Below, piece after piece: positions 8,146 through 17,485 of a stretch of 62,215 nucleotides of DNA; the first letter of the stretch is position 1; every line of letters starts with the position of its first letter. This DNA is from Terriglobia bacterium (GTDB lineage Bacteria > Acidobacteriota > Terriglobia > Acidiferrales > UBA7541). The position numbers and the translations under genes are program-made. Under the pieces are notes generated by a model that was not told the DNA's origin, did no database searches, and saw only the letters and a list, made by a program, of their open reading frames with translations. Where the stretch lies: contig JAIQGD010000004.1 of the NCBI GenBank assembly GCA_020072765.1, forward strand, positions 1 through 62,215, given 5' to 3'.

Positions 8146-10104
8146 ATGCCGAAGAAAACTGCCGCCGCCAAATCCGAAGAGGTCACCATCGACGGGATTT
8201 TCGGTCCCGGAGGGCTGCTCGCCAAACGGCATCCGGGATACGAGTTCCGCGCGTCGCAGTTGGAGATGGCTCGGATCGCCGAAGAGGCGTTCGCCAAGCA
8301 CCAGCACGTCCTGATCGAAGCGGGCACGGGCACGGGCAAGACGCTGGCCTACCTGATCCCCGCGATTCGCAGCGGGCGCCGCGTGGTGGTTTCCACCGCC
8401 ACCAAATCGCTGCAGGAGCAGCTGTTCCAGAAGGACGTGCCGTTCCTGCAGAAGCATTTCGCTCCCAACCTGAAGGCCGCGCTGATGAAGGGCCGCGCCA
8501 ACTTTCTGTGCCGGCACAAAGTGCATCAGATGGAGGGCCAGCCGGTCCTGAAGGGGATCGACGAGATCGACTGGTTCGCGCAGATCCGCGATTGGGAGAA
8601 GCTGACCGAGACGGGCGACCGCAGCGAACTCACGTTTTTGCCCGACGACGCCGATCTCTGGAACCGCATGGATGCGCGCAGCGATCTGTGCAGCGGGCAG
8701 AAATGCCCGGAATTTCAAAACTGCTTCATCACCGCCATGCACCAGCGGGCGCAGGAAGCCGATCTCATCATCGTCAACCATCACCTGTTTTTCGCGGACC
8801 TGGCCATCCGCCAGGACGATTTCGGCTCGATCCTGCCGGAGTATTCCGCGGTGGTGTTCGACGAGGCCCACGAAATCGAGGATGTGGCCAGCGACTATTT
8901 CGGCCGGCAGCTTTCCAGTTACCGCTTCGAGGAGCTGGCGCGCGACACCGAAAACCTCCTGCGCGTGCTGCAGATCGAGGCGGCGCCGCTGCGGCGGCAT
9001 CTGGCGCGGCTGCGCGAGCGGGCGCGCAGCTTCTTCGAGCGTTTCCCGGAGCGCGAGGGCCGCTACCCGTTCGGGCCGGCGGAGCGCAACGCCTTCGTGG
9101 ATCAGAACCGCGAGGCCTACGACGAGCTGGCCGCGGCGGTGAAGCGCATCGAGACGGAGCTTTCGGCGCTCACGCCGAAACCCGAGGAAGTGGTCTCGGT
9201 GGCGCGCCGCGCCTCGGAAATGCGCCGGGAACTGGCGTTCTTGATCGAGAGCGAGGAGAAGAGCCACGTCTACTGGTACGAGCGGCGCGGCCGGGGAATT
9301 TTTCTGGCGGCGACGCCCATCGACGTGAGCGAGATTTTGCGCGAACGGCTCTTCGAGCAGTTCGACACGGTGGTGCTGACCTCGGCCACGCTGGCCGTGG
9401 CGGGCCGGTTCGACTACCTGAAACAGCGGTTGGGCGTGCTGCCGGCGGCGGAAAGCGTCCTGCCGCAGGAATTCGATTACCCCACGCAGGCCATCCTGTA
9501 CATCCCGCGCGCGCTGCCGGACGTGCGCAACCCGTCGTTCGGGGCCAGCGCCGCCGCGGAGATCACCCGGCTGCTGGAAATTTCGCAGGGCCGCGCCTTC
9601 TGCCTGTTTACCAGCAACGCGCAAATGCGCGATCTGCACGAGCGCGTGTCGCGGCTGGTGAAGTTTCCCCTGCTGCTGCAGGGGACCGCTCCGCGCTCGG
9701 TTCTGCTCGACCGTTTCCGCACCACGCCCCATGCCGTGCTGTTTGCCACCGCCAGTTTCTGGCAGGGCGTGGACGTGCCGGGCGCGCAGCTTTCCTGCGT
9801 GATCGTGGACCGGCTGCCGTTTGCCGTGCCCAGCGATCCGGTGGTCGCCGCGCGCGTGCGGGTGTTGCAGGAGGACGGCCGGAACCCTTTCGCCGAATAT
9901 CAGGTTCCCGAGGCCGTGCTGGCGCTCAAGCAGGGTTTCGGCCGGTTGATCCGGTCCAAGACCGACCGGGGGGTCCTGGCCATCCTCGATAACCGCATCC
10001 AGCGCATGCAATATGGTAAGATTTTTATAGAGTCCCTGCCCGCATACGCGACCACGCAGGACCTCGCGGAAGTTGCGCGCTTCATGGCACAGCCTGAGAA
10101 GTAG
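8146..10104 (+). CDS. dinG: ATP-dependent DNA helicase, DinG/XPD type
   Basis: An XPD-like superfamily 2 helicase that unwinds DNA 5' to 3', probably in repair or at R-loops. Walker A is AGTGTGKTLAYL near residue 64, and the DEAH box is VVFDEAHEIED near 238. Four cysteines expected to hold an Fe-S cluster are seen: one in FLCRH (about 122) and three in DLCSGQKCPEFQNC (about 182-193). Late helicase motifs are TSATL, FATASFWQGVDVPG and QGFGRLIRSKTDRG. At 652 residues it is close to the YoaA/DinG size and lacks the N-terminal exonuclease domain of Gram-positive DinG. Whether it is DinG or YoaA cannot be decided from sequence alone. It stands alone on the plus strand, with queD 48 bases downstream. 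Confidence 0.9.
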   Translation: MPKKTAAAKSEEVTIDGIFGPGGLLAKRHPGYEFRASQLEMARIAEEAFAKHQHVLIEAGTGTGKTLAYLIPAIRSGRRVVVSTATKSLQEQLFQKDVPFLQKHFAPNLKAALMKGRANFLCRHKVHQMEGQPVLKGIDEIDWFAQIRDWEKLTETGDRSELTFLPDDADLWNRMDARSDLCSGQKCPEFQNCFITAMHQRAQEADLIIVNHHLFFADLAIRQDDFGSILPEYSAVVFDEAHEIEDVASDYFGRQLSSYRFEELARDTENLLRVLQIEAAPLRRHLARLRERARSFFERFPEREGRYPFGPAERNAFVDQNREAYDELAAAVKRIETELSALTPKPEEVVSVARRASEMRRELAFLIESEEKSHVYWYERRGRGIFLAATPIDVSEILRERLFEQFDTVVLTSATLAVAGRFDYLKQRLGVLPAAESVLPQEFDYPTQAILYIPRALPDVRNPSFGASAAAEITRLLEISQGRAFCLFTSNAQMRDLHERVSRLVKFPLLLQGTAPRSVLLDRFRTTPHAVLFATASFWQGVDVPGAQLSCVIVDRLPFAVPSDPVVAARVRVLQEDGRNPFAEYQVPEAVLALKQGFGRLIRSKTDRGVLAILDNRIQRMQYGKIFIESLPAYATTQDLAEVARFMAQPEK

Positions 10105-10152
10105 CCCGATCCAGCGAGGCGCCGCCTGCCGGCCGGACTCAGAAGAGGACCC

Positions 10153-10527
10153 ATGTACGAAGTCCACGTCGATGAAACGTTCGCCGCCGCCCACAACCTG
10201 CGCGGTTACAAGGGGAAGTGCGAGGATCTGCACGGGCACAACTACAAAGTGCGCGTCGTGCTGGCGGGCCCGGAACTGGATTCCGTCGGCCTGCTCTACG
10301 ATTTCGTGCACCTCAAGCAGGTGATCCAGGGCGTGATCCGGTCGCTGGACCACAAATACCTGAACGAGCTTTCCCCGTTCGATGTGCTCAATCCCTCGGC
10401 GGAGAATATCGCGCGCTATCTTCACGACGAGATGACGAAGCAGTTGCACCGCACGCCGAACGGCGCCTCCATCGCCGCCGTCACCGTGTGGGAGACGGAA
10501 ACCACCGCGGCGACGTACCGGTCGTAG
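10153..10527 (+). CDS. queD: 6-carboxy-5,6,7,8-tetrahydropterin synthase QueD
   Basis: QueD converts dihydroneopterin triphosphate to 6-carboxytetrahydropterin, the second step toward the 7-deazaguanine core of queuosine. The zinc ligands are H14, H27 and H29 (AAAHNL, DLHGHNY) and the catalytic cysteine is C23 in KGKCEDLHGHN. The C-terminal motif VTVWETETTAATY is typical. The 124-residue size is normal. A good ribosome binding site (GAAGAGG) precedes the ATG. queE and queC follow on the same strand, separated from queD by a palindromic repeat, so the three probably act together. The queF gene for the last step to preQ1 is not in this window. Confidence 0.95.
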   Translation: MYEVHVDETFAAAHNLRGYKGKCEDLHGHNYKVRVVLAGPELDSVGLLYDFVHLKQVIQGVIRSLDHKYLNELSPFDVLNPSAENIARYLHDEMTKQLHRTPNGASIAAVTVWETETTAATYRS

Positions 10528-10562
10528 GCATCCTCCGGCGTCCGAGCAGCGTCTGTTCCATA

Positions 10563-10682
10563 ACAGGATGCTGAAAAACCTGGGAGCCTTGTGGGTCGCG
10601 GCTTTAGCCGCGACATAAACGCCCTAAAATCGATGGGGCTTTAGCCCCTGAAGTTCCTTGGGGCGTATTTTTCAGCACCTGA
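10563..10682. repeat. Palindromic dispersed repeat, copy B
   Basis: The element has the same outer ends as the other copies (CAGGATGCTGAAAAA at left, TTTTTCAGCACCTG at right) and the inner hairpins GTCGCGGCTTTAGCCGCGAC and GGGGCTTTAGCCCC. It lies between queD and queE, within a functional gene set, and may act as an mRNA end or processing site for queD. Confidence 0.8.
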
Positions 10683-10698
10683 TTAAGAGCGTCACGCC

Positions 10699-11376
10699 AT
10701 GATCATCACCGAGATTTTCAAGTCCATTCAAGGGGAAGGCACCCGCGCGGGATTGCCGTGCATCTTTGTGCGCCTGACCGGCTGCAACCTGCGCTGCGTG
10801 TGGTGCGACACGGCCTACGCATTCCACGGCGGCAAGAAACATTCCCTGGATGAAGTCCTCAAGCAGGTGCGCCGGCTGGCCGGAGACGGACCCGGGCGGG
10901 TGCCGCTGGTGGAAATCACCGGCGGCGAGCCGCTCTTGCAGCCGGAAACACCCGCGCTGGCCGAAGTGCTTCTGGCCGCGGGCTACACCGTGATGATCGA
11001 GACCAGTGGCGAGCGCTTCATAGGCGTGTTGCCGCGCGAAGTGATCAAAATCGTGGACGTCAAATGCCCGGAATCGGGCGAGTCCGGCAAGTTCGATCTG
11101 GCGAATCTGAGCGTGGTGGATGCGAAGGACGAAATCAAGTTCGTCATCGCCAGCCGCCGGGACTACGATTTCGCGCGGGAGTTCCTGGAGCGTCACGGCC
11201 TGGCCGCGCGCGTTCACGAGGTGCTGTTTTCTCCGGTGTTCGCCGACCCGGAGGGCCGCTGGCCGGGATTGAGTGCCCGGGAACTCACCGAATGGATTCT
11301 GGCGGATGGCTTGCCGGTGCGCCTGGGCCTGCAACTGCACAAGTTCATCTGGGATCCCGCGATGAAGGGGGTCTGA
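10699..11376 (+). CDS. queE: 7-carboxy-7-deazaguanine synthase QueE
   Basis: QueE is a radical-SAM enzyme that contracts 6-carboxytetrahydropterin to 7-carboxy-7-deazaguanine. The cluster motif is the CX3CX2C form, C29, C33 and C36 in GCNLRCVWCDT, preceded by the family motif SIQGEGTRAGLPCIF. The SAM-binding GGEPLLQ motif is near residue 75. The 225-residue length fits. Its C-terminus (LPVRLGLQLHKFIW) is characteristic of QueE. queC begins 9 bases after its stop, so they form an operon. Confidence 0.96.
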   Translation: MIITEIFKSIQGEGTRAGLPCIFVRLTGCNLRCVWCDTAYAFHGGKKHSLDEVLKQVRRLAGDGPGRVPLVEITGGEPLLQPETPALAEVLLAAGYTVMIETSGERFIGVLPREVIKIVDVKCPESGESGKFDLANLSVVDAKDEIKFVIASRRDYDFAREFLERHGLAARVHEVLFSPVFADPEGRWPGLSARELTEWILADGLPVRLGLQLHKFIWDPAMKGV

Positions 11377-11385
11377 GCGAGCGCG

Positions 11386-12081
11386 ATGGCGGAAAAGCCC
11401 AAAGCGGTGGTGCTGCTGAGCGGCGGGATGGACTCGTGCGTCACGGCCGCGATTGCCCGGCAGTCGTACCGGCTCGCCCTGCTGCATGCCAGCTACGGGC
11501 AGCGGACCGAGGCGCGCGAGCGGCGCGCGTTTGAGGAGATCGCCGGGTACTACGGCGTGGACGAGCGGCTGGTGGTGCGGTTCGACGCCTTTGCCCAAAT
11601 CGGCGGTTCGGCGCTGACCGACCAGCGCATCGCCGTGCCCGAGTCCGGAGCCGCGCTGGCGCCGCACGCCGGAATTCCCATCACCTATGTTCCCTTCCGC
11701 AACGCGCATTTCCTGTCCGCCGCCGTGAGCTGGGCGGAGGTGATTGGCGCGCGGGCCATCTTCATCGGGGCCGTGGCGGAAGACAGTTCAGGGTACCCGG
11801 ATTGCCGCCCGGAGTATTACCGGGCGTTTGCGGCGCTGATCCGCGAGGGCACGCGCCCGGAGACGCAGATCGAGATCGTCACGCCGGTGATTGCCCTGCG
11901 CAAGAGCGAGATCGTACGGCGCGGCCTGGAGTTGGGCGCGCCGCTGGACCGCACCTGGTCCTGCTACCAGTTCGAGGACGAGGCCTGCGGGACCTGCGAT
12001 AGCTGCCGGTTGCGCCTGCGAGCCTTTGCCGAAACCGGGGCGAGCGACCCTATCGCATATCGGAGCCGAGTTGAGCAATAA
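11386..12081 (+). CDS. queC: 7-cyano-7-deazaguanine synthase QueC
   Basis: QueC uses ATP and ammonia to turn 7-carboxy-7-deazaguanine into preQ0. The PP-loop motif LSGGMDSCVTA is at residues 11-21. The C-terminal zinc site is formed by cysteines in WSCYQFEDEACGTCDSCRLR. The 231-residue length is usual. It is the last gene of the que set. preQ0 may feed queuosine in tRNA or a deazapurine DNA modification, but no DNA-modification (dpd) genes are seen, so the tRNA route is more likely. Confidence 0.96.
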   Translation: MAEKPKAVVLLSGGMDSCVTAAIARQSYRLALLHASYGQRTEARERRAFEEIAGYYGVDERLVVRFDAFAQIGGSALTDQRIAVPESGAALAPHAGIPITYVPFRNAHFLSAAVSWAEVIGARAIFIGAVAEDSSGYPDCRPEYYRAFAALIREGTRPETQIEIVTPVIALRKSEIVRRGLELGAPLDRTWSCYQFEDEACGTCDSCRLRLRAFAETGASDPIAYRSRVEQ

Positions 12082-12134
12082 TAGGGGCGAACGTGCGCGG
12101 ATGGTTGTATTCCACTGCCGGAGGGCATAACTAC

Positions 12135-13319
12135 ATGAAACGACTGATACCTGCCTGGGGAGCGCTGCTGCTGGCTCTATTACTCGCTCCGAGCGTCATC
12201 GCACAGAACGCACGCGTCAATGGCCAAGTGACGGATCGCGACGGCAAGCCGTGGGCGGGCGTCACGGTCACCATCAAGAGCGACACCGGTCAGGTCTTTA
12301 CCGTGAAGACCGACAAGGGCGGGAAGTACAGCCAGATCGGATTGCGCGCCGGCGTGTACACGTTCACGCTGACCGCCGCGGAGCCGGATAACTTTACTTA
12401 CTCGGAGAAGCGTTCGGTGAGTTCCGGCGACGACAACGATATTTCGTTCAACTTCAAGGCGATCGCCGCGCAGCAGGGCGCGGCGCGTCCCGAAGATGTC
12501 AAAAAGAAAGAAGACGAGGCCGCCCAATTCAAGAACACCAAAGCCCACGTGGATGCGGGCATCGCGGCGCTGCAGGGCACCGACGATCTGCGCAAAAAGC
12601 TCCGGACGGCCACGGCGGATCAGAAGAAGGATATCCAGGATCAATTGACCGCCGCCTATCAGACGGCCGTCACGGAATTGCAGGCCGCCGAGCAGGGCAT
12701 CAGCGCGAAGGACACCAAGAATCACGCCGTGATCTTGGCCAACCTGGGCCAGGCGTACGGCTTTGCCGGGCGGCACGAGGATGCCGCCAGCGCCTACCAG
12801 AAATCCATTGACCTGAACCCGCAGGCCGGTGTGTACGTCGGGCTGAGCACGGAGGTGGCCAACTTGGCGGTGGCGCAAACCGACCCAGCGGCCGTCAGCG
12901 CCAAAGTCACCGAAGCCGGAGGCAACTGCGAAAAGGCTGCGGCCCTCGATACCACCACGGCGACCGCCACCACGGCGCGCTGCTGGAAGAATATCGGCAT
13001 CGTCTTGAGCAACACCGGGCATTTGGCGGAGGCTGTTATGCCGCTCCAGAAAGCCACCGAGGCGGATCCCAAGGACGCCCAAACGTGGTTCCTGCTGGGC
13101 GGGGCTCTCGCGGCCACCATTGGAACGAAGCAGGAGGGGAATAAGATGACCTATATTTTCCCTCCGGGACTAACCGACGCCTACCAGCACTGCATTGATG
13201 CCGATCCGAATGGGCCGTACGCTGGGCAGGCCAAGACGGCGTTGGATGGGCTGGTCGCGCTGAGCGGCGGCGTGGAAACCAGCGTGGGCGAACGCGCGAA
13301 AGCCAAGAAGAAGAAATAG
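12135..13319 (+). CDS. Secreted protein with carboxypeptidase-regulatory-like domain and TPR repeats
   Basis: The ATG at 12135 gives a clear signal peptide (MKRLIPAWGALLLALLLAPS, cleavage after VIAQ). An upstream in-frame start at 12093 would spoil this. Residues about 25-115 form a beta-sandwich of the carboxypeptidase-regulatory-like type (GQVTDRDGKPWAGVTVTI). After a Lys- and Glu-rich linker, TPR-like helices follow: AVILANLGQAYGFAGRHEDA, ARCWKNIGIVLSNTGHLAEA and AQTWFLLGGALAATIG. The tail is Lys-rich. It probably works in the periplasm or at the outer membrane as a scaffold. The function is unknown. The gene begins 53 bases after queC but its content is unrelated. Confidence 0.75.
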   Translation: MKRLIPAWGALLLALLLAPSVIAQNARVNGQVTDRDGKPWAGVTVTIKSDTGQVFTVKTDKGGKYSQIGLRAGVYTFTLTAAEPDNFTYSEKRSVSSGDDNDISFNFKAIAAQQGAARPEDVKKKEDEAAQFKNTKAHVDAGIAALQGTDDLRKKLRTATADQKKDIQDQLTAAYQTAVTELQAAEQGISAKDTKNHAVILANLGQAYGFAGRHEDAASAYQKSIDLNPQAGVYVGLSTEVANLAVAQTDPAAVSAKVTEAGGNCEKAAALDTTTATATTARCWKNIGIVLSNTGHLAEAVMPLQKATEADPKDAQTWFLLGGALAATIGTKQEGNKMTYIFPPGLTDAYQHCIDADPNGPYAGQAKTALDGLVALSGGVETSVGERAKAKKKK

Positions 13320-13455
13320 CGATCGTGTCCTTGGGTGCATGCGCCGGGTTTGCCCCCGGCGCCAGGTTCCGGCCGGCGCCTGTTCCCGAGTTTGCTTCGC
13401 GCTCGACCTGAGGGCACGACAGTGCTATCCTCCGCTTATTACGTAGAGGAAGCCG

Positions 13456-16041
13456 GTGCCAGACGTGAACCCAGCCCACCCTAGTACCCAGCGTCGACGC
13501 AGCGAGCGGGTGTCCGCATCCGTGCCGCTGATCGTCCGCGGGATTGATCTCCTGGGCCAGCCGTTCGAGGAAAACACCGCCACCACGGCCGTCAACCTGC
13601 ACGGATGCCGCTATTCCTCCAAGCATCACTTGCCAAAAAACACCTGGGTGACGCTGGAACTGACCCACGGGCCGGAGCGTCGCAACGTGCGGGCGCGCGT
13701 GGCGTGGATTCAGCGCCCCCATTCGATCCGGGAATCATTTCAAATCGCTTTGGAGCTGGAGAGCCCGGGAAATCTTTGGGGTGTCGAGCCTGCCGCGGAT
13801 TGGGCCGTGGCTCCCTCGGAGACGCCCGGGGCCGCGCCGGCACGCCAGAGTCCACGCAGCGCGGAAACGTCTGAGGCGGAGGTGACTCCCGCCGCCAAGT
13901 CCCCTTTGGCGGAAGCGGTGGCTCCCGAAACCGTGCTGGGCTCTTCCGAGCCTGCCTCTGCGCCTGCTCCCTCTTTTGCAGCGGAATCCCTGCCCGATAG
14001 CCCGCTGCTGAATGAATGGAAAGCAGAGCTCGACCGGCAGGCAGTCCGCGCAGCGGACGAAGCGGCGGAGCAGGCCGTGGAGAAGATCCGGCGGACCTTG
14101 GATGAGTTGGATCGGGCGGAATCGGATGCGCGCGAGAGTTTTTCGGCCCAGTGGGCCGCGCGCCAACAGGAAGTTCTCGGCGGGCTGAAGTCGGAATTCG
14201 ACCAGGGGCTGGGGCGGGCCCGCGAAATTCTCCAGGAACTGGACGGCAAAGCCCAGGCGGTGCGCGCCGCAAGCGAAGAGGCGGTTCAGGCGGCCCATCG
14301 CATCGCCCACACACGCCTGGAAATGGAAGCGGCCGAAACCGCCCGGGCGCAGCAGTCCGCCGCGGCGTCGCGGCTGGAGGCGCTCACCGAAGGAGCCGCG
14401 GCCGAGTGGCGCCAACGCGTCGAGTCGGAAACAGCCCTGGCCCAGGCGCAATGGCACGAACTGCTGCAGTCCTCGCTCGACAGCAGCATCGAGCGCGTGG
14501 CCGAGCGGTTGTCCTCACGCTCGCAAGACGTTCTGCGCGGCGCCGACCAGAAGTTGTCCGAGAGGCTGGCCGAACTCCGCGAGCCGCTGGGGCAGATCTC
14601 CGCGGAGGCCCGCGATGCGCTCGCCGTCGTCAAGTCCTCGCTGGACGAAGAAGTGACGCGCGCCCGCTCCGCGCTGGCGGAAATCCAGCAGTCGGCGGGC
14701 CGCATGAAGGAATACGCGGCGCAGCTGGAGGCGGCCAGCCAGGATACCGTGAACGAATTGCACCGCCGGCTGGAGAACATCCTCGAGGCGCAAACCGACG
14801 AGATCCGCCGCCGCGCCGAAAATCTGGCGGCCGACCTGCCCCAGCGCCTCGCGCCCGCGCTGGATTCCCTGGGACAGCGCCTGGTGGAACGCACGGTGGC
14901 CGAAGCCGAAGCCAAGCTGGCCACGCGCACCGAACGCATCCCCGAACTTCTGCGCGAGCTGGCCGCCCGCGAACTGCAGGCCGAGGAGAGCCTCCGATTG
15001 CACCGCGAGCGGCTGCGCCAGGTCTCGGAGAACAATCACCGCGAAATCGCCGGGCAGATGGCGGCGACGCTCGCGACGCTTCGCGGTGATTTCGAATCCG
15101 CGCGCCAGGACGCCCTGGGAAAATGGAGTGAGGAATTGGACGCCAGCGGCGTGCGCGCTTCCCATGCCGCGGCCGAGTCCATCGGACGCGCCTCGGAATC
15201 GTTGCAGCGGGACGCGCGGGCGCGGCTCCAGGGGTTGGCCGACGAGATGCTGGCGAAGGCCGGCAGCGGCGTCGAGGAGAAGACCGCCGAGGCGGCCCGC
15301 CAATTCGGCGCCCGCCTGGAAGAGCAATCCTCGGGACGCCTGGCGGAAATCCAGCAGCACCTCGAAGGGGTCGCGGGCGAACTGGCGGGTCTGGCACGCA
15401 CGCAGCTCGGCGAGGCGGCCGATGCGGCCGCAGCATCGTTCGGGCAGGTCCTGCGCGGCCTCTCCGAGCAGGAAGTCCGGCAGTTTGCCGACAGCAGCCG
15501 CAGCGCGCTCCGGGAACGCGAGCAGGATGTGGCCCGTCTGGCCCAGCAGGCCCTGCAGAATTTGGAAGCCGACGCCGCCGCCTGGGTGGAGAACTTCCGC
15601 GGGCAAATGGCCTTGCAACTGGAAACCACGGTTGCCGAAGGACGCAGCTCCCTGGCCGCTGAGCTGGGCGCCGTTCTCGACGGCTACCGCGCCGAACGCG
15701 GCGCGCACGAGCAAGAATGGGCCGGGAACTTGGGCCGCCTGAGCGAGGAAGCGCTGGGGCACTATCAGGATCGGTTGCAGACGGCTTGCGATGCCTGGAT
15801 GGTCGCTTCGGTGCGCCGGCTCAACGAGCACGGACAAAACGTCATTGAATCGCTCACGCGTTCGGCGGATCAGGCGTTGCGCGACTCCTGCTCGAAAGTC
15901 TTTGAGGGCCTGGCGGAAATGCTGCGGGACCGCGCCACCAACGCCGCGGGCGTCGTCGGCTTCACGCCGGGCCTGGTCCGCGAAACCACCGAAGCGGCCG
16001 CGGCCCACCCGCAGGCGGCCACGAAGAATCCCAATGCTTGA
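13456..16041 (+). CDS. PilZ-domain protein with very long coiled coil
   Basis: The 861-residue frame starts with GTG at 13456 behind AGAGGA. Residues 1-115 resemble a PilZ domain: RRRSERVSASVPLIVRG gives the RxxxR c-di-GMP loop, TTAVNLHGCRY takes the place of the usual D/NxSxxG motif, and ARVAWIQ completes the fold. Residues about 170-850 are almost pure heptad-like sequence rich in Ala, Glu, Arg and Gln, as in apolipoprotein-like or chemoreceptor-like coiled coils. No membrane segment or signal peptide is evident, so it is probably a cytoplasmic fibrous protein. The PilZ second motif is imperfect (LHG instead of xSxxG), so ligand binding is uncertain. Neighbours do not reveal the role. Confidence 0.75.
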   Translation: MPDVNPAHPSTQRRRSERVSASVPLIVRGIDLLGQPFEENTATTAVNLHGCRYSSKHHLPKNTWVTLELTHGPERRNVRARVAWIQRPHSIRESFQIALELESPGNLWGVEPAADWAVAPSETPGAAPARQSPRSAETSEAEVTPAAKSPLAEAVAPETVLGSSEPASAPAPSFAAESLPDSPLLNEWKAELDRQAVRAADEAAEQAVEKIRRTLDELDRAESDARESFSAQWAARQQEVLGGLKSEFDQGLGRAREILQELDGKAQAVRAASEEAVQAAHRIAHTRLEMEAAETARAQQSAAASRLEALTEGAAAEWRQRVESETALAQAQWHELLQSSLDSSIERVAERLSSRSQDVLRGADQKLSERLAELREPLGQISAEARDALAVVKSSLDEEVTRARSALAEIQQSAGRMKEYAAQLEAASQDTVNELHRRLENILEAQTDEIRRRAENLAADLPQRLAPALDSLGQRLVERTVAEAEAKLATRTERIPELLRELAARELQAEESLRLHRERLRQVSENNHREIAGQMAATLATLRGDFESARQDALGKWSEELDASGVRASHAAAESIGRASESLQRDARARLQGLADEMLAKAGSGVEEKTAEAARQFGARLEEQSSGRLAEIQQHLEGVAGELAGLARTQLGEAADAAAASFGQVLRGLSEQEVRQFADSSRSALREREQDVARLAQQALQNLEADAAAWVENFRGQMALQLETTVAEGRSSLAAELGAVLDGYRAERGAHEQEWAGNLGRLSEEALGHYQDRLQTACDAWMVASVRRLNEHGQNVIESLTRSADQALRDSCSKVFEGLAEMLRDRATNAAGVVGFTPGLVRETTEAAAAHPQAATKNPNA

Positions 16042-16073
16042 ACGGCCGTCCGCCTGACCTCATCCCGCGCCGT

Positions 16074-17180
16074 CTATTTCTCTCCGACGATTTCCCGCAC
16101 CGCTTTCGCCACGTACTGAATTTGCTCCGGCGTCAGCCCCGGGTGCAAGGGCAGGCTCAAGGCGCGCTCGCAGGCCCGCTCGGCGAGCGGGAAGGTTCCC
16201 GGCGGCAAGCCCAGCGAGGAATAGGCGGGCTGCAGGTGAACGGGCCGGGGGTAGTGCACAACCGTCTCGATTTCCCGCGTCGCCAGTTGCGTGACCACGG
16301 CGTTGCGATTGCTCACATAGATCACGAACTGGTGATACACGCATTCGTCGCGCGGGTCGTCGGCGGGAATTTCCAGCCGCGCCCCGGCCAGCAGGCGGCG
16401 GTACTCGCGGGCGATTTCCTGGCGCCGGGCCGTCCAGGCGTATAGGCGGCGCAGCTTGACGCGCAGCACGGCGGCCTGAAATCCCTGCATGCGGTAGTTG
16501 TAGCCGACGAATTCGTGTTCGTAGCGCGCGGTCTGTCCGTGGGAGCGGGCCGCGCGGGCAAAGTTCGCCACCTGGTCGTCGTCGGTGGTCAGCGCGCCGC
16601 CTTCTCCGTAGGCGCCCAGATTCTTCGTGGGATAAAAGCTGAAGACCCCGGCATGCGCCAGCGCTCCGGCGCGGCGTCCGCGATACCGGGCGGCGTGGGC
16701 CTGGGCCGCATCCTCCAGAACGCGCAGGTTGTGGCGCACGGCCACTTCGCGGATCGCGTCCATGTCGGCCGGCCGCCCATAGACGTGCACGGGCAGGATC
16801 GCGCGCGTGCGCGGCGTGATGGCCCGCTCGATCAGTTTGGGGTTGAGATTGGCGGTGGCTGGATCGATATCCACGAAGACCGGAACGGCGCCGCAATACG
16901 TGATCGCTTCGGCGGTGGCCAGAAACGTGTTGGGCGTGGTGATGACTTCGTGGTCCGCCTGGACCCCCAACGCCAGCAGGCCCAGGTGCAGCGCGGCCGT
17001 TCCTGAACTCAGGCCCACGCAGTGCTTGGTGCCGCAAAAATCGGCAAATTCCTTCTCGAAGGCTTCGACTTCCTCGCCCAGGACGAACGCGGCGTTGCGG
17101 CACACGCGGTCCAGCGCCGGGAGAATTTCCTCCCGCAGCTCGGCGTATTCCGCCTTCAGATCGAGAACAGCAACCTTCAT
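16074..17180 (-). CDS. DegT/DnrJ/EryC1/StrS-family aminotransferase
   Basis: A PLP-dependent sugar aminotransferase of the DegT/ArnB fold, which installs amino groups on nucleotide-linked keto sugars. The N-terminus VAVLDLKAEYAELREEILPA and the substrate motif GLSSGTAALHLGLLALGV are typical. The PLP lysine is in SFYPTKNLGAYGEGGAL, near residue 185. The C-terminal motif HLQPAYSSLGLPPGTFPLAE is conserved in the family. The 368-residue length fits. An ABC exporter pair lies upstream on the same strand, 300 bases away, but no glycosyltransferases are near. The sugar substrate cannot be named. Confidence 0.9.
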   Translation of the reverse strand: MKVAVLDLKAEYAELREEILPALDRVCRNAAFVLGEEVEAFEKEFADFCGTKHCVGLSSGTAALHLGLLALGVQADHEVITTPNTFLATAEAITYCGAVPVFVDIDPATANLNPKLIERAITPRTRAILPVHVYGRPADMDAIREVAVRHNLRVLEDAAQAHAARYRGRRAGALAHAGVFSFYPTKNLGAYGEGGALTTDDDQVANFARAARSHGQTARYEHEFVGYNYRMQGFQAAVLRVKLRRLYAWTARRQEIAREYRRLLAGARLEIPADDPRDECVYHQFVIYVSNRNAVVTQLATREIETVVHYPRPVHLQPAYSSLGLPPGTFPLAERACERALSLPLHPGLTPEQIQYVAKAVREIVGEK

Positions 17181-17246
17181 GGTACGGGGCCTTTCTTACG
17201 CTTTGAACTGTACTGTAGCTCGCTGCGCCCGGCAAGTCTGAGTTCC

Positions 17247-17410
17247 AGCAGGATGTTGAAAACCCCGGCGAGCTTTGTGGGTCGCGGCTTCAGCCGCGAC
17301 ATAAGTCCCACAAAAACAGAGCGGCTTTAGCCGCTGAAGTTCCCTGAGGCGTATTTTCCAGCACCCTGTTAACCCCTGAAGCCTGGGGCCGACTTTTTCA
17401 GCACCCTGCT
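17247..17410. repeat. Palindromic dispersed repeat, copy C, with an extra right end
   Basis: Starts AGCAGGATGTTGAAAA and reaches TTTTCCAGCACCCTGTT at 17370. A second right end, TTTTTCAGCACCCTGCT, follows at 17394-17410, as if one arm had been duplicated. Inner hairpins are GTCGCGGCTTCAGCCGCGAC and AGCGGCTTTAGCCGCT. It lies between the DegT gene and the ABC permease. Confidence 0.75.
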
Positions 17411-17485
17411 CGTCCTGCATTCCGGTCCGCCCGCCGGTGCGCTTATCGCGAAGTGGCACTGGGCGGTGCGCCGTAGGGCGCGTCA

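Noticed and set aside
8098-10449. 783-codon open frame on the minus strand opposite the helicase and queD
   Set aside because: Composition is shadow-like, and the plus-strand genes have all their catalytic motifs.
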